NCBI GenBank assembly: GCA_037179335.1
Contig: JAKZHN010000044.1
Span: forward strand, 186,001 to 250,000
DNA: 64,000 bases
Direction: 5' to 3'
DNA from: Cyclaneusma minus
Taxonomy: Eukaryota > Ascomycota > Leotiomycetes > Marthamycetales > Marthamycetaceae
The notes beneath the pieces are model-generated. The model had not been told where the DNA came from. It saw only the letters and a list, made by a program, of their open reading frames with translations, and did not search any database. Each line of letters begins with the position of its first letter. Position 1 is the first letter of the stretch. The translations under genes and the position numbers were made by a program. Shown piece after piece: positions 10,663 to 22,513 of the stretch.

Positions 10663-11705
10663 CTACAGGCCCTTCAAAACCGAATTAGCCTGCCTCTCTT
10701 CCGCCGTCCTATACCTCTCCTCCAGTGCCTCCTCCACACTCTTCTTCAGCACCCTATCATCCACCGCCACATACCTCTCCTCCAACACCCTCTCCACCTC
10801 CGTCTTCCCCCTAACCTCCTTCCCCAATTTCTTTGCCTGCTCCTCCGTCTTCGCCGCCACAACACCCATCGCCTCGCCCGCCTTTCCAACCAGTTCCTTG
10901 CCCTTCTCAACCCCCCTGCTAATCGTCTCCTGCACCGTACTCTTGGCCTCGGCGCCCTTGACCTGTGCTTCTTGCGCTACCTCGCGGCTCTTGTCCCTCG
11001 CGTCGTGGCCTAGTTCTGCTGCCTTATGTCGTGTCTCGTGCGCCACCTCCTGTCCACGAACTTTCGCATCCGCGGCTTTCTTCGCAACTGCATCTCTTGC
11101 CTCTTCGCCAGCCGTCCTCGCCTTCCCTGGCACTTCAGCAGCTTTCACAGCCACATCACTAGCCTTAGCCTGCACAATAGAACCCGCCTTGCTAAGCTGC
11201 TCCTCAGCCTTCGACGCCCCCGTCCTTAGCGCATCTTTCGCAGCATGTGCCGCTCGCTCGCCTTCCCTCTTCGCCGCTTCCTCAGCCCTTTCAATCCCCT
11301 CTCTCGATTCCTGTAAACTCCAGCCTAGCGCACTAGCAACTTTGAACTCCAGATTCTCGCGCGCCGCGGCCCAGTCTTTGTTTTGCAAGTACTGCACTCC
11401 ATTAAGTATTTCAGCGTTCCAGCGCGCCTTGGCAATTTCGACTAAGGAGGAAGGGGGTTCGTGGTAGGCTAAGGGGTCGTGTCGGGAGGCGGGTGGTGGG
11501 GGTGGGGAGAGGAGGGTGGAGAGGGTGTTGTTTTGTTGGCGCAGGGAGGAGGATTGGATGTTGCGGTTGCGCGTGTTGTGGAGCGTAAAGAGGTAGGTGA
11601 GGCCGAGGGTGACGGTTATGCCTCCAGTCTTTTGCCATCGGTTAGCTACCCTGTATTATGCTTTTCTACGGGGGCATGACGTACGAATCCGCGGATGAAG
11701 CCCAT
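10663..11705 (-). CDS. MIC12: MICOS complex subunit MIC12 with LEA-like C-terminal extension
   Basis: Two exons on the minus strand (11705-11685 and 11628-10663), joined in phase 0 over a 56-nt intron, encode 328 residues. MGFIRGF joins TGGITVTLGLTYLFTLHNTR, the single transmembrane start typical of Mic12 (Aim5), which helps shape cristae junctions in the inner mitochondrial membrane. WNAEILNGVQYLQ (residues ~75-90) is also Mic12-like. The remaining ~230 residues are an Ala/Lys/Glu-rich amphipathic helix with repeated KAAEVPGKART/VAHETRHKAAEL-type 11-mers, like late-embryogenesis-abundant or apolipoprotein helices. Plain Mic12 proteins are near 110-150 residues, so the extension is notable. 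An earlier start is not available because exon 1 begins at the conserved MGF. Confidence 0.85.
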
Positions 11706-12800
11706 TATTGTGAGAGCGAGCGCGGGCGGGCGCGCGATGGGGAATGTAGGCTCAGAGCTGAGAGGAGAATCTGTTTAAGACGGGTGTTTCGTAGGAAGGG
11801 AGAGTTGCGCTGAGCTTGGGAGGATGCGCGGGTGCTTTCTAGGTAAAAGAGCGTGGAGGCAATGGGTCGGCGACGGGCTGCGAAGTTGGGATGTTGAAGG
11901 TGAGGTTCGAAAACTTGGTCTTGGCGGGCTTGTGCGAAAGTGCGCTGGCCGGGATCGGCAACGAGCTCACACCGTTGTCGCACTCGCACATAGAGACCGC
12001 TGGAGTCAACATACTGTAGCATATCATTCCTCCGAACCTGGGCCTTCTCCAGGTCACGCTTTTTTGTATACTGTATCGCATTTTGTTGAGAGAACGACTC
12101 TGTCATATCTGGCTCTCAAAATCTGGAGATAGACTACCTCCCAAGGTCAAGAGACAAGGATGATTGAACATGGGCTACCCCTATTAAATATTGCTTTAGA
12201 AACCGTTTTTAGCGAAACTTAAGAAAAATATTTGTACTTGTGCGTAGTGTACAGCAAGCTATGGCGCCGGACAGACTCTATATCGAACGCTTTCTCGCTT
12301 AACTCGTGCCTTAACTCGTGCATGGATCGCAATGCCATCGTTTTAGACGGTCTGGAAGAAAGGAGGTCATGGGGCTCCGAGTGTTGATTTCATAGTGGAG
12401 ACAGCGTTCACTACCACATAACTGTAGCACCACGTTTCAGGATTTTGAAACCTGGCGGCGGCATACTCTTATGAGTGCTTGCTAGATTTTCTGCAAGAAA
12501 ATCGTGGCGCTACCGTCACTCTACATCGAAATTTCGCACATCACTTCGCGCACTCCAAAACCACATGAAGCTATGGCCAGAATCACATATAAAGGGCACT
12601 GCAGATTGGAACAGTCAAAACGATTTGCAATTTCGTGCCGAGAGCAGTTTGAACTCGGAGCTCAAGAAGAGAGCACCCGGGGAATTCAGCTTCCTGCTCG
12701 CAAGAGGACCGCAAATGCAGCATCCCCACAAGCCACCATTCGCCGTATTGCCAAGGTCAAATCATTCTCATGTACACGCCTCGCTCAAGCACAAAACCTC
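11706..12800. other. Spacer between glutamine synthetase 3' end and MIC12 promoter
   Basis: Contains the MIC12 promoter and the 3' flank of glutamine synthetase. Short open frames here show no family signature. Confidence 0.4.
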
Positions 12801-14515
12801 CTACTTGTCAATGGGCTTTCCCTCGAGACCACCGTAGATCTACAGATTACGTTAGCAGACTTCCGGTTCATTATGCAAATGGTCAAACTTACAGTCTCCA
12901 TCATGATACCAGTGACCTGGTAGGGGTCGGCGTTGGAGGCGGGTCTTCGGTCCTCAAAGTATCCGTAGCCCTTGTGCGCACACTCCCTTGGAATTCGGAC
13001 AGAAGCACCACGGTTGGCGACACCGTACGAGAAGCTCTCGATGCTGCCGGTCTCGTGGCGGCCGGTCAGACGGAGGGTGTTGTCCTCACCGTACACGGCA
13101 ATGTGCTCCTTGTGGCGTTGCTCAAGCTTCTTGATAGCAGCCTCGATGTGCTTCATGCCGCCCTCAACACGCATCTCCTTGCTGGAGAAGTTGCTGTGCA
13201 GACCGGCACCGTTCCAGTCACCGGGGATTGGCTTGGGGTGGAAGGAGATCTTGGCGCCGAATTCTTCGGCGATACGGTGGAGCAAGAAACGGGCCATCCA
13301 GAGGTGGTCACCCACTGCGAAGAGTATTAGCGTATGTAGCAGCAGCCAGAGGGGGGTATTCGGCAAACGTACTGTCGATACCCTCACAAGGACCGATCTG
13401 GAACTCCCACTGAGCGGGCATGACCTCAGCGTTGGTGCCAGAAATGATGATACCGGCGTTCAAGCAAGCCTTGAAGTGAGCCTCGACAATGTCGCGGCAG
13501 AAGACCTTGCCAGTACCAACACCACAGTAGTAAGGGCCCTGGGGACCAGGGAAACCGTTGGTGGGCCATCCGTAAGGGCGGTCGGACATGTCGAGCAGAG
13601 TGTACTCCTGCTCGAGACCGAACCAGGGCTCGTGCTGGGCGTGGGCCTCCATGAGCTTGGCGCACTCATGGCGGTGGTTGTACGTGTTGGGGGTGCCATC
13701 GGGGTCCCAGCACTCGGTCAGAACGAGAATGTTGGGGGTGCCGCGGAGAGGATCGGGGAAGATCGCGACGGGGCGGAGGTAGACGTCGGAGTTGTCACCG
13801 GGAGCTTGGCCAGTCGAAGATCCATCAAAGTTCCATTCTGGGAGATCGTCGACAGTGAAACCGTAGACGTTGGCCTTGGAACCGCCGGTAATCGAATCAA
13901 CGAGCTTCCTCTCGGGGACCTTGAGGTTCTGTGCCAGAAACGCAGATTAGCATATTTTCTTTAGTCGCCTGCACATAGCGGTTTTGGATAAGGCCCTCAA
14001 GCGGCCTGAATCGCCATGAACGGTTTGGCAGCATGCGGACTGGGCGCGAATGCAGCCTGGTCGCACTGCTCAGGCACGCAAATAGAACAATGCAGTTCTG
14101 CAAGACTCGCATGAATCGCCGAAGCATATTCCCGATGCGCGGTTGGAGCCCCCTCGTCGACATTGTCTCGGTGGGTGGCAACGGTCGGGTGACTCACGAG
14201 TCGACAAAGACGGTCGAGAGAGCGATTGTTGCTTGTGGTGGTTGAAGTGCGGCAAAGAGAGCGGCCCACGTACCTTGGACTTGGAGCGCACACCACCCTG
14301 GCTGTCAATCCAGACGTACTCGGCCATGGCCCGACCCTTCTGGTCGAGGCTCATGTACTTCATCAACTGGACGCCGTGTTAGTGGGATCCAATGGGCCAG
14401 GAGGCAGCGCCTGCTACTCACGTTCTGCGTGTTGGACACGATGGTAGCGGTAGCCTGTGCGCCAGAGGTTAGCACAAGAGCCATGGCCGATCAAAGAAAG
14501 CGCGGGGCTCACCAT
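12801..14515 (-). CDS. GLN1: Glutamine synthetase
   Basis: Six exons on the minus strand: 14515-14513, 14454-14422, 14366-14274, 13928-13373, 13314-12893 and 12839-12801, giving 381 residues. The enzyme makes glutamine from glutamate, ammonia and ATP and is central to nitrogen assimilation. The beta-grasp begins LMKYMSLDQKGRAMAEYVWI, and the catalytic domain has NFDGSSTGQAPGDNSDVYLR, GLEQEYTLLD, AEVMPAQWEFQIGPCEG, MGDHLWMARFL and the ATP/glutamate segment NRGASVRIPREC. The C-terminus is IYGGLEGKPIDK. Exon 1 is only the ATG, directly followed by GTGAGC. The third intron (13929-14273, 345 nt) is unusually long for this window. A MITE lies about 180 bp upstream of the start. Confidence 0.95.
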
Positions 14516-14698
14516 GATTGCGGTGTTGAGAGGGTTGGGAGTGGGGAGGAGAGAGTTTGGAGGGAGTCGGGGAATCTTCAAGGTAATAAGGCAGAGCGTG
14601 GGAGCTGAGCCGGCGACCGGGGGAGTGAAAGCGACAGGGATGCGGCGAGCTTTGTGTGTGTATCCGCTTGGCGCTCCCTTTTATGGCCGTCGTACACA

Positions 14699-14920
14699 TA
14701 GTGGGTGGAAAAAAGTCTGAATACGGCCTACAGTCTCCGCTGGATTGCGAATATTCCGAATAATTAGGAATATTCCCAGTAGTTAGAAATATTTCAAATG
14801 CTTTGAAATATTTTAAATAATTTGAAATATTTTATATTCTTGGGAATATTTTTGGTTATTTGGGATATTTACAATTGTTCGGAGACTGTAGACCGTATTC
14901 AAACTTTTTTCCTCCCACTG
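14699..14920. mobile_element. TA-flanked MITE in the glutamine synthetase promoter
   Basis: About 222 bp with terminal inverted repeats of about 40 bp. The left end (from 14701) reads GTGGGTGGAAAAAAGTCTGA. The right end on the other strand reads GTGGGAGGAAAAAAGTTTGA. Both continue to a shared ATACGG(C/T)CTACAGTCTCCG. TA follows the right end at 14921-14922; the left flank is CA, a one-transition variant. The interior holds several ~19-bp units built on GGAATATT. No coding capacity. Confidence 0.75.
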
Positions 14921-16952
14921 TAGCTTCTCCGCTCCGTCGGGCCTCTTCTTAACACGCTGCTGTCGGCCCTTGTTCTGTCAGTCGATAAGCAAAAATCGCC
15001 GTCAATTAGTATCGCGTCGCCGCTCACTGGCCCGTCGCTATTCACAAATGGTATGTGGTGGGGCCGTTCCAAACCACAATGTAGCCTATTTTGAGCCTGG
15101 TCAGTGTTACCGTCGCCATGTTGCTTTAGGCCAAGAAGGCTAGACGCCGATATACGGGACACGGCGTGCAGCGAGGAGCGTGGCCATTGTTCAACCAAGC
15201 CTTGTCTCCCTATTCCGCTTCTGGGAAGTTGCAAATAATACAAGCCTTTGCTCTCAACTTGGATCATGAGAAAAGCAATCGTCTCCATCCATGCCTTCTG
15301 TGCGTGCCCGTGTGTCAGTTGCCGGATATATTCAATACCAAGATCTCCAATTCAGCTCCCTTGCGGCGAAACATGGCCCTCACACGACACGGCCAACTCT
15401 ACCTAGGTAATAATGACTAGCATGGCAATTCCAAATCCACGTGCTATTGTCTCAACTCGAAACATTGAAGACTGCCATCTCAAGATCTGCGATATGCGTG
15501 GCTGTCTCAGTAGGGCTGGAAGCACAAAAAGCAAATAGAGCGGTCGTCGTGCAGGGTCATGCATGACGATCCGGAAACATGGCCTTGGTACTTGTAGCAA
15601 ACCGGAGAAAGAACATGGCCTTGTGTAAGCGTGCTACTCCCCCCTCTTGGCCATGCGTTGATGCGGTAGACCGACCATTTCCTACAAGAGTGATACCGTC
15701 GTGGCTGAAGCGTATGTGATAGGTCGGAGTAGAAGATACATAAAGCATCGGGCTGCCCTTGATCGATAGGTATCTGCTAACAGTACCACTCTACACTGCA
15801 ATCTTCAGGTGTTTCGTACATGTAGATGCTTCAAGCTTGGAAAGGCAGCCACTGGAAGAGGCAGCCAAGGGTTCCTACATGTGGCTGTATTCCGATCGCC
15901 TTCCCCCACGAACTCGAGGCCTTGACACCACCCCTCTCAGAACGACCCCTCGACCTCCTTCGACCGTCTGTGTGTTGCGCATTTTGCCTTTTGCGCATTT
16001 TGCCTTGCGGCTGCCCTGCAGACTGCAGCAGAAAAGCGCATTGTGCACTAATTGTCCATGCAAATGCAAACAAAATAACAGCCGCCATGCGCCATTTAAA
16101 ATTTTCGCATCGTGCTCTCCAGCATCTGTTCTCTCCATTCCTTATGTCGAAGTCTTAAACCGACTCCATGCGGCCGATATCGTCAAAGAAGCCGCAACCC
16201 CGCCAAACCCCAGTGCCCCTGCACGGCTTATCGTGCTGTCGCGATTGGTTGGACGTAAGCAGGGCCACTAAGCAGCGGCGATCTTCTTGGTGTGGCCGAG
16301 GCTGCAGGGGAGCTGGATCGTGGCGGGTGTTATGTATGTTCTTTTCGCAGACTAGACTCGGAGCGATGACGAACTTGGTGGCTTTGAGGGTTTCTGGAAG
16401 CTGGCCGTTGAGGAATCATTTGAACGCTTCGGCAGCTGGAGTCCAAGTCGCGAAAGGAGCAAGACAGAAGAGGGAGCATTCTTCCTAGAGCAACGAGGGG
16501 TAGCGATGTTAGGTAGCAAATAATGCTCTGCTGAAGAATCGCAGCATCGAGTTTGACTATGAAGCAATTGCAAGAAATTGAACCGAGTAACTGCTGTGAA
16601 CACGAACTAAGAGTCTAAGTCATTCGAATGAAATCCAAACAACTAGCTACCTAGAGCAATAGGATATCGTGAATGAACTTACAGAGAGCATGCTTGCGGC
16701 TGTTTGGTGATCTTCACTTCCGAGATTCCTTGAGAGTGGTCCGTAGGAATCTGCTACATATTTCAACAGTTTTGCTAGTAGAGAAACTCACTTGGTCGGA
16801 GAATCCCAGAGAAAGCTGTTGAAGTTGCTGGTCGAAAAAGCGACAAGGACGTCCAAGCTCCTTTCCCCTTTCGGCCTTTCGCAAGCTGCATCCAGCTCTC
16901 AGTCTCGCCAGAACATCGTCAGTTCTCTGCTTCTAAAACAGCTTCAGAAACC
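14921..16952. other. 2-kb spacer without recognised genes
   Basis: Contains the upstream flank of the conserved protein gene at 16953. Several open frames of 60-170 codons on both strands carry no recognisable motif or consistent codon pattern. I see no further feature. Confidence 0.4.
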
Positions 16953-17765
16953 ATGCTCGCCCCAGCTTTTCGACGAGCGGCTGTGCGGGCCAAGCCCAGT
17001 CTGCTAACTCCATTCCGGACAGTTTCGACGCTCTCAAATAACCCACATATTGTGAGCAAACCTGCTTCCAGTCCAATGGCGCATGAGCATTCGCCTGGCC
17101 ATGGACAAAAAGCTGACAGCAATCAGCATGTCTTTCCTGACAAACAGGCGTTAGCATCTTCGCACATCCTCTCTCTTCTCCCGACGTCTCCGCCAACTCG
17201 CGAGCTTGCAATTGGCACAACAACTGCCGTTCCTCCAACACCAGACTCCTTCACCGAAAACCCCAAATTTCTCGACATCTTACAATCCGTCTTGCGCCAA
17301 CATGCACATGCAGATCCGATGGTCCAAGCACAAGCCCTAGCCTATGCATCCTCAGCTGGATCCTTTGGCGTCTCCTTGCCGCAGCAGCGCAAGAAGGGTG
17401 GTGATGGTGCTGGAGGCGCAAATCTCCAGGGAGGTGCCGGCGGCGGAGGCAGAGGTGGTTGGGTCCATGTGAGCGATCTGCGAAATCCCCCCGACTATGG
17501 CCGGATAGCTTGGCCAGAGGATATCTTCGGGAGCCTGGAGGTGGATTCTGCCGGCCAGTTTGTGGACGGACATGGCAATTATCAACCCAGTGGGACGTAC
17601 AGAATCATCACCCGCGAAGGAATGTGAGTTTCATATCTCATTTGAACGCTTGGAAGACGGTTCTGCATGCTGACCTTGGTTCCAAGACTAGGGCTGAGCG
17701 ACCATCTCCGGAAAAAGTTGGTAGAGCGGTTGCAGCAGGAAGAAGCGTCCGTAACACGTGCCTAA
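16953..17765 (+). CDS. Conserved fungal protein, possibly mitochondrial
   Basis: Two exons (16953-17623 and 17687-17765) encode 249 residues. The acceptor is the AG at 17686, not the one at 17690, because only the first continues the protein as GILGLSDHLRKKLVERLQ. The intron has a CTGAC branch site. The N-terminus (AFRRAAVRAKPSLLTPFRTV) is Arg/Ser-rich without acidic residues, as in mitochondrial presequences. The middle has a Gly-rich stretch (~150-175). The most conserved-looking part is the C-terminal third: RNPPDYGRIAWPEDIFGSLE, then GTYRIITREGILGLS. I recognise this C-terminal pattern from uncharacterised Pezizomycotina proteins but cannot give a function. Confidence 0.75.
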
Positions 17766-18655
17766 ATAGTAACCTAAGTATCTAATAGCCTTGTAATGCA
17801 GTAATTGTTGAATTCTCATGTCCCGGTCCTGAAATGGGGGCCATTCTTTTGTCATCCGTGGCTTGTGGTGACAATTCTTGTACGCTCACCGATATTGGAA
17901 GTAATTCCGGATATTCGGAGTGATTCGGAATATCCGAAGTAATTTAGAATATTCAAAGCGATTCGGAATATTTAAAGCAATTCGGAATATTCAAAAGAAC
18001 TAGGAATATACCCAATTATCAAGAATGTATGTTGTTGATCCCAGGACCTGGATCGATGCCTTGAGCGCGCGGCCAACCATCTACGCCAGTTGCTCTTTCA
18101 CATGCATCTCTGGCAGCCACGGACGACAACGGTCCGTCAAGAACGGCCCCCATCCCAGGCCCGGGACGTGAGAACTCGAAAACTACTGTAATGTACGCAA
18201 AACCCCGTGCAGTTCCCGAAAGTCGACAGGCGCCCCTGCATCATGGAGATTATTGTGAAGGCCGTCGAGACCTTCCCCACATTGAGACGCGGGACGCTAG
18301 AGTAGGCCAAGGATGCACTGGTACGCGACTTGTGTGTGGCTGGTGGCACCAGCTTCCAACGTTCTCTGGTAATTGACGTACTCACAGCCCACAGAACCGC
18401 ATGCCCTGACCTCTCTTCACGATCCCCTCGTGGCATAGCCGGCGCCTGCCCTCCAGTCGAGAAGGATGAAGCAGTGCCTGCACACAACTCTCCTTCTTCT
18501 CGCACAACCTGCAGCGCGCCTGCCTGCCACAACTCTTTCCTTCGAGAAGCCTCTCTGACGCGGGGTACTCCACTGACATCCACCTCACTTCTTCCCCACA
18601 CATAACACACACCCTTCCTCAATCCCTCTACATCGATACCTCAAGCATTGTCAAG
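17766..18655. other. Spacer with 19-bp-period repeats and the SNF1 leader
   Basis: Degenerate repeats occupy about 17903-18020. The rest is the SNF1 upstream region, with pyrimidine-rich tracts at about 18480-18620. Nothing else recognised. Confidence 0.45.
17903..18020. repeat. Degenerate tandem repeat, ~19-bp period, GGAATATTC core
   Basis: About six consecutive units of the form GAAGTAATTCGGAATATTC with scattered substitutions. It resembles arrays inside the MITEs at 14699 and 22906, but no terminal inverted repeats were found here. Confidence 0.6.
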
Positions 18656-21538
18656 ATGGGGCCTGCTCACGGCGGCTTCGACGATGAGGAGTTGTCCATC
18701 TCTCTGAACCAGAACACCAATGACCAGCGCGCCGAAGCCTCGACCTCTGGTGCTGCTCAGCCTACAACCTCTGATGCTGCTCAGGCCTCGACTTCCGCGA
18801 GCCACAATGACAAGAGTAAACGCCGAAGCTATGGAGGTCCCGTCCCCCCCAAGGCCGAGCAGCGAATTGGTCAGTATCGAATCGTGCGCACTCTTGGAGA
18901 AGGCTCGTTCGGAAAGGTCAAGCTGGCTGTGCACAATGGCACCAACCAGCAGGTGGCTCTGAAGATCATCGCCCGCAAGAAATTGATCAGCCGTGATATG
19001 GCTGGCAGAGTAGAGCGCGAGATCGAGTATCTGCAGCTTCTCAGACATCCTCACATCATCAAATTGTAAGTGGCCTCCGTGAGTGTGACATTGCTGGGGC
19101 TAACAACGTCCCCATAGGTACACCGTCATCAAGACCCAGGCTGAAATCATCATGGTCCTCGAATTTGCCGGTGGCGAGCTGTTCGACTACATCGTGCAGC
19201 ACGGCAAGATGCGTGAGGAGGAGGCCAGACGATTCTTCCAGCAGATCATCTGTGCCGTCGAGTACTGCCATCGCCACAAGATTGTTCATCGTGATCTCAA
19301 GCCTGAGAACTTGCTGCTCGACGAGAACCTCAACGTCAAGATTGCTGACTTTGGTCTGAGCAACATCATGACTGATGGCAACTTTCTCAAGACCAGCTGC
19401 GGCAGTCCCAATTATGCGGCTCCGGAGGTCATCAATGGAAAGTTGTATGCCGGTCCCGAGGTCGATGTGTGGAGCTGCGGTGTCATCTTGTATGTCTTGC
19501 TCGTTGGTCGTCTGCCGTTCGATGATGAGCACATCCCGTCACTCTTCAACAAGATTGGCAAGGGACAGTATGTGGTGCCGGCCTACATGAGCAAACTTGC
19601 GGCGGCCCTGATTAAGAGGATGTTGTCGGTCAATCCGACGCATCGTGCCACGATACCTGATATTCGCCAGGACCCTTGGTTCATGGTCAATCTGCCGCCG
19701 TATCTGCAGTTGCCGGTGGAGGAGTTCATTGATACCGGTGTCGATCCGTCCAAGGCCATCAATCCGAGGTCGATCATCCCGGGAGCCAATCCTGCGGTCC
19801 AGGAGAGGCTGCATGCCGATGTCACGGAGAAGCTGACGAAGGCGATGGGATATGGCAAGAATGACGTGCTGGAAGCTCTCAATGCTCCGGAGCCCTCTGC
19901 TATCAAGGACGCGTATCTGATCGTGCGAGAGAATCAGATCATGCAGGCAAATCGTAAGTCGTCTTCTTGTATCCGCTCTTCTCCTGTTATGTCTTCGAGA
20001 GCGTATGATGCGCAGTGTGGGACAGCGAGTGGCAGCGATGGCGGGATCAAAAGGACTCGGGCAAAGTGAGTTTCGAAGAGGGCAGAGGATAATCAAAGAC
20101 TGTGTGGGGACACAAAAGTAGTTTGTTATCCCACTGTGCTTGGGTGTCTTCTACAGTTGGGAGGCGCGCGAGTAGCCGAAGACGCGACTGGTAACAATTT
20201 ACACGACAGAGCTGCCACTCGCGAACTCCTCTTTCTTCTCTCATTTCTTCTTTGCCGCACTCCTTACACTTCTTCAGTCCACCGCAATTCGCTTACTAAC
20301 AACTTTTGTTTCCACTCTACAGCTAAGCTCTCGGACAATAAGGGGTTGCACCCTTTCATCGCCTCGTCACCGCCCCCTTGGAACGCAGAGTCCAATTTCG
20401 GTGGTCGAGAGTCCGTGGTCATGTCTTCGCTCGGAGTCCAGCAAGAGCAACTCGGCGGCCCTTCGCCCAAGGGCAAGGAGCCCGAGGGCACCGCTCCTCC
20501 ACCTGCTGCAGGCCCGTCCAGCCCAGCCCCTCAGCAGGCCTCGCCTCCTCGTCTGCCACCCAGCAAGATTGGTATTCTCCCTACCAGCCTTCCTTCCTAC
20601 CACAACCAGTGGTGGAAAATGAAGAAGCTTGGTATCGACATCAACGACCAGCTCTACGCCCCTGAGGAAAGCCAATTCGACACCGAGCCGCATGGCCGTC
20701 CTCAGACCAGCGAAGAGCAGGCGGAAACGGCACGTCGCCTGAAGCCTCACTCGCGCAGTCAGGTCAAGCTCGATGACTCCAGCAAGCCGGCTGGCATGAC
20801 TCCTGTCCCTGCCAAGAAGTCAAAGCCCTCGAAGTGGCAGTTCGGCATCCGCTCTCGCAATTCACCTGTCGAGGCCATTGCGTGCATCTACCGTGCCCTT
20901 CAGAAGCAGGGCGCCGATTGGTTGAGAGAGGACGGACTTGCGTATACCGACACTCCGTAAGTTTGTCCACTCTTTCCAGCAGTTCCAGTACACTAACATC
21001 TGTCTACAGCCTTCCTGACATGGGAAATTTGTCGCTTTCCGGCGAGAACGATGAGGACGGCGCTCCCCTCCACCACGCGGATTCGATGACCCCCATCGAC
21101 ATCAAGCAGCTCCGTAGTTACAACAAGGTGCCCGAGGATCCTTGGTGCATCCGTGCCCGCTGGAAGAAGAGCGGATTGTATACGCCCGGAACGATTCCAC
21201 CGGGTTCGACCCACTCCTCCACCAACGACCTTCGTCGACAGTCGGTCGCGTCACTCAGCACCAGCAACCCTGGTTCCGTCCACTCGCATGAGACCAGCGC
21301 CTTTCCGGACAGCGCCCATCCACCCAAAGCCCCTAGCGGCAGCCCCGACCAGCAGGTGACTGTCTTTATGGACATCCAGCTCTACGAGATGGATCCGGGT
21401 TGCTACCTCGTTGACTTCAAGTGCGCTGGTTACCAGAATCCGGAGGGAAACCTGGTTGAGGAAAAGGATGTCACCAGTCCTTTCCCCTTCCTTGACCTTG
21501 CCTGTAAGCTGATTATTCAGCTTGCTGAGGCCGATTAA
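18656..21538 (+). CDS. SNF1: SNF1/AMPK catalytic subunit protein kinase
   Basis: Four exons (18656-19065, 19118-19953, 20323-20956, 21010-21538) encode 802 residues. SNF1 is the energy-sensing Ser/Thr kinase that relieves glucose repression. Ala/Ser/Thr-rich N-terminus to about residue 65, then the kinase domain: LGEGSFGKV (80-88), VALKII, HRDLKPENLL, DFG, and the activation loop FLKTSCGSPNYAAPE with the LKB1-type target Thr229. The regulatory half has IGILPTSLPSYHNQWW and the C-terminal domain from KWQFGIRSR onward, with VFMDIQLYEMDPGCYLVDFK near the end. Intron 2 is 369 nt. Its ends were set by phase: MQAN joins PKLSDNKGLHPF, with a CTTACTAAC branch site before the acceptor. Length is close to fungal orthologues. 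Confidence 0.94.
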
Positions 21539-22284
21539 CTTATCGCCAGATCCCCTCCTCCTCGGCATCGACCGCTACTCCGCCGTTGGCCTCGCAATCG
21601 TCATTTGGTCCGCTTTTTTCACGTGGAGTCAACGCAGTCAGTGGATCTGGGGGGAGGGGCACCGCCCCGCGTACGTACCAGCATGGTTCCCGGCCTTCAC
21701 CATTTCGGTCGCCAACCTCTACGTACCTAGGATTTTTTTTCTGTTTGGCGAAATCTTGCTTTTCTCTCTGTGGAGGTTTCTTTGTTTCGACCCTCTTTCT
21801 CGCGCCCCTGCTCTTCTTCGTGCCTAGGCTCCTCCTTCGAGGGATCATTGAGTGGCGGGTCATACTTCGGCATTCCGCACTGGAGGAATCGCAAATACTT
21901 GGCGTTTGATTTCGTTATCTTTTTTCAACGAGCTGGGCAGCATGGTATGGCGGCGCTACGACGGACAACTTTGCTTTGCAGTATGGGATATGCGGGATGG
22001 GATTATACCGATTTGTTCATCGGAGCATGGCCGGCGGAGTACCCAGGGCATGGGCATGGTCGGCGCTCAGGTGTACCCTCCTCGAAAATTGCTGGATAGT
22101 TAACTGGTCTCATCCACGAGATGTAGAATACATTCAGATTCTTCCTCGTGGCCCCCTGAGGTCTTTGGTTTACCTTGCTCATGTAAACAGATTCCGAAGT
22201 CTGCTGCTCCCAGCACAACAATCGCAGCTCTCTTGGTTACCCGATTATTTCATCTGGAACGAGAAAAGTAGAATCTAAGGAAGC

Positions 22285-22513
22285 TACAATGGACCAAAAA
22301 AAAAAGTCTGAAGCCCACTTCAGTAACTTGGAATATCCCGAGTGACCAAGAATATTCCCAAACATGGCGAATATCCTCGGTTATTGGGGCTTGGGCATAT
22401 TTCAAGGGATTAGGAAATATCAAATAACAAAAAAGAAGTACACTCTGACTGACCAATGCCACACGTTACAGTAATTTCGGGAAGGGGGTGCTGACTTTTT
22501 TCGTCCCACTGTA
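22285..22513. mobile_element. TA-flanked MITE, copy 2
   Basis: A 225-bp element (22287-22511) between TA dinucleotides at 22285-22286 and 22512-22513. The left end reads CAATGGACCAAAAAAAAAAG, then TCTGAAGCCCACTTC. The right end on the other strand reads CAGTGGGACGAAAAAAGTCA, then GCACCCCCTTC. Internal units carry GGAATAT(C/T)CC. The Tc1/mariner superfamily is suggested by TA flanks and the CAGTGGG end; no transposase is present. Confidence 0.75.

Noticed and set aside
17691..17790. Alternative second exon of the conserved protein gene using the AG at 17690
   Set aside because: It gives an unconserved tail; the upstream AG at 17686 yields GILGLSDHLRKKLVERL, which looks like the genuine C-terminus.
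20016..20065. Micro-exon within SNF1 intron 2
   Set aside because: Including it puts exon 3 out of frame, whereas direct joining gives MQAN-PKLSDNKGLHPF; it is noted only as a possible poison exon.
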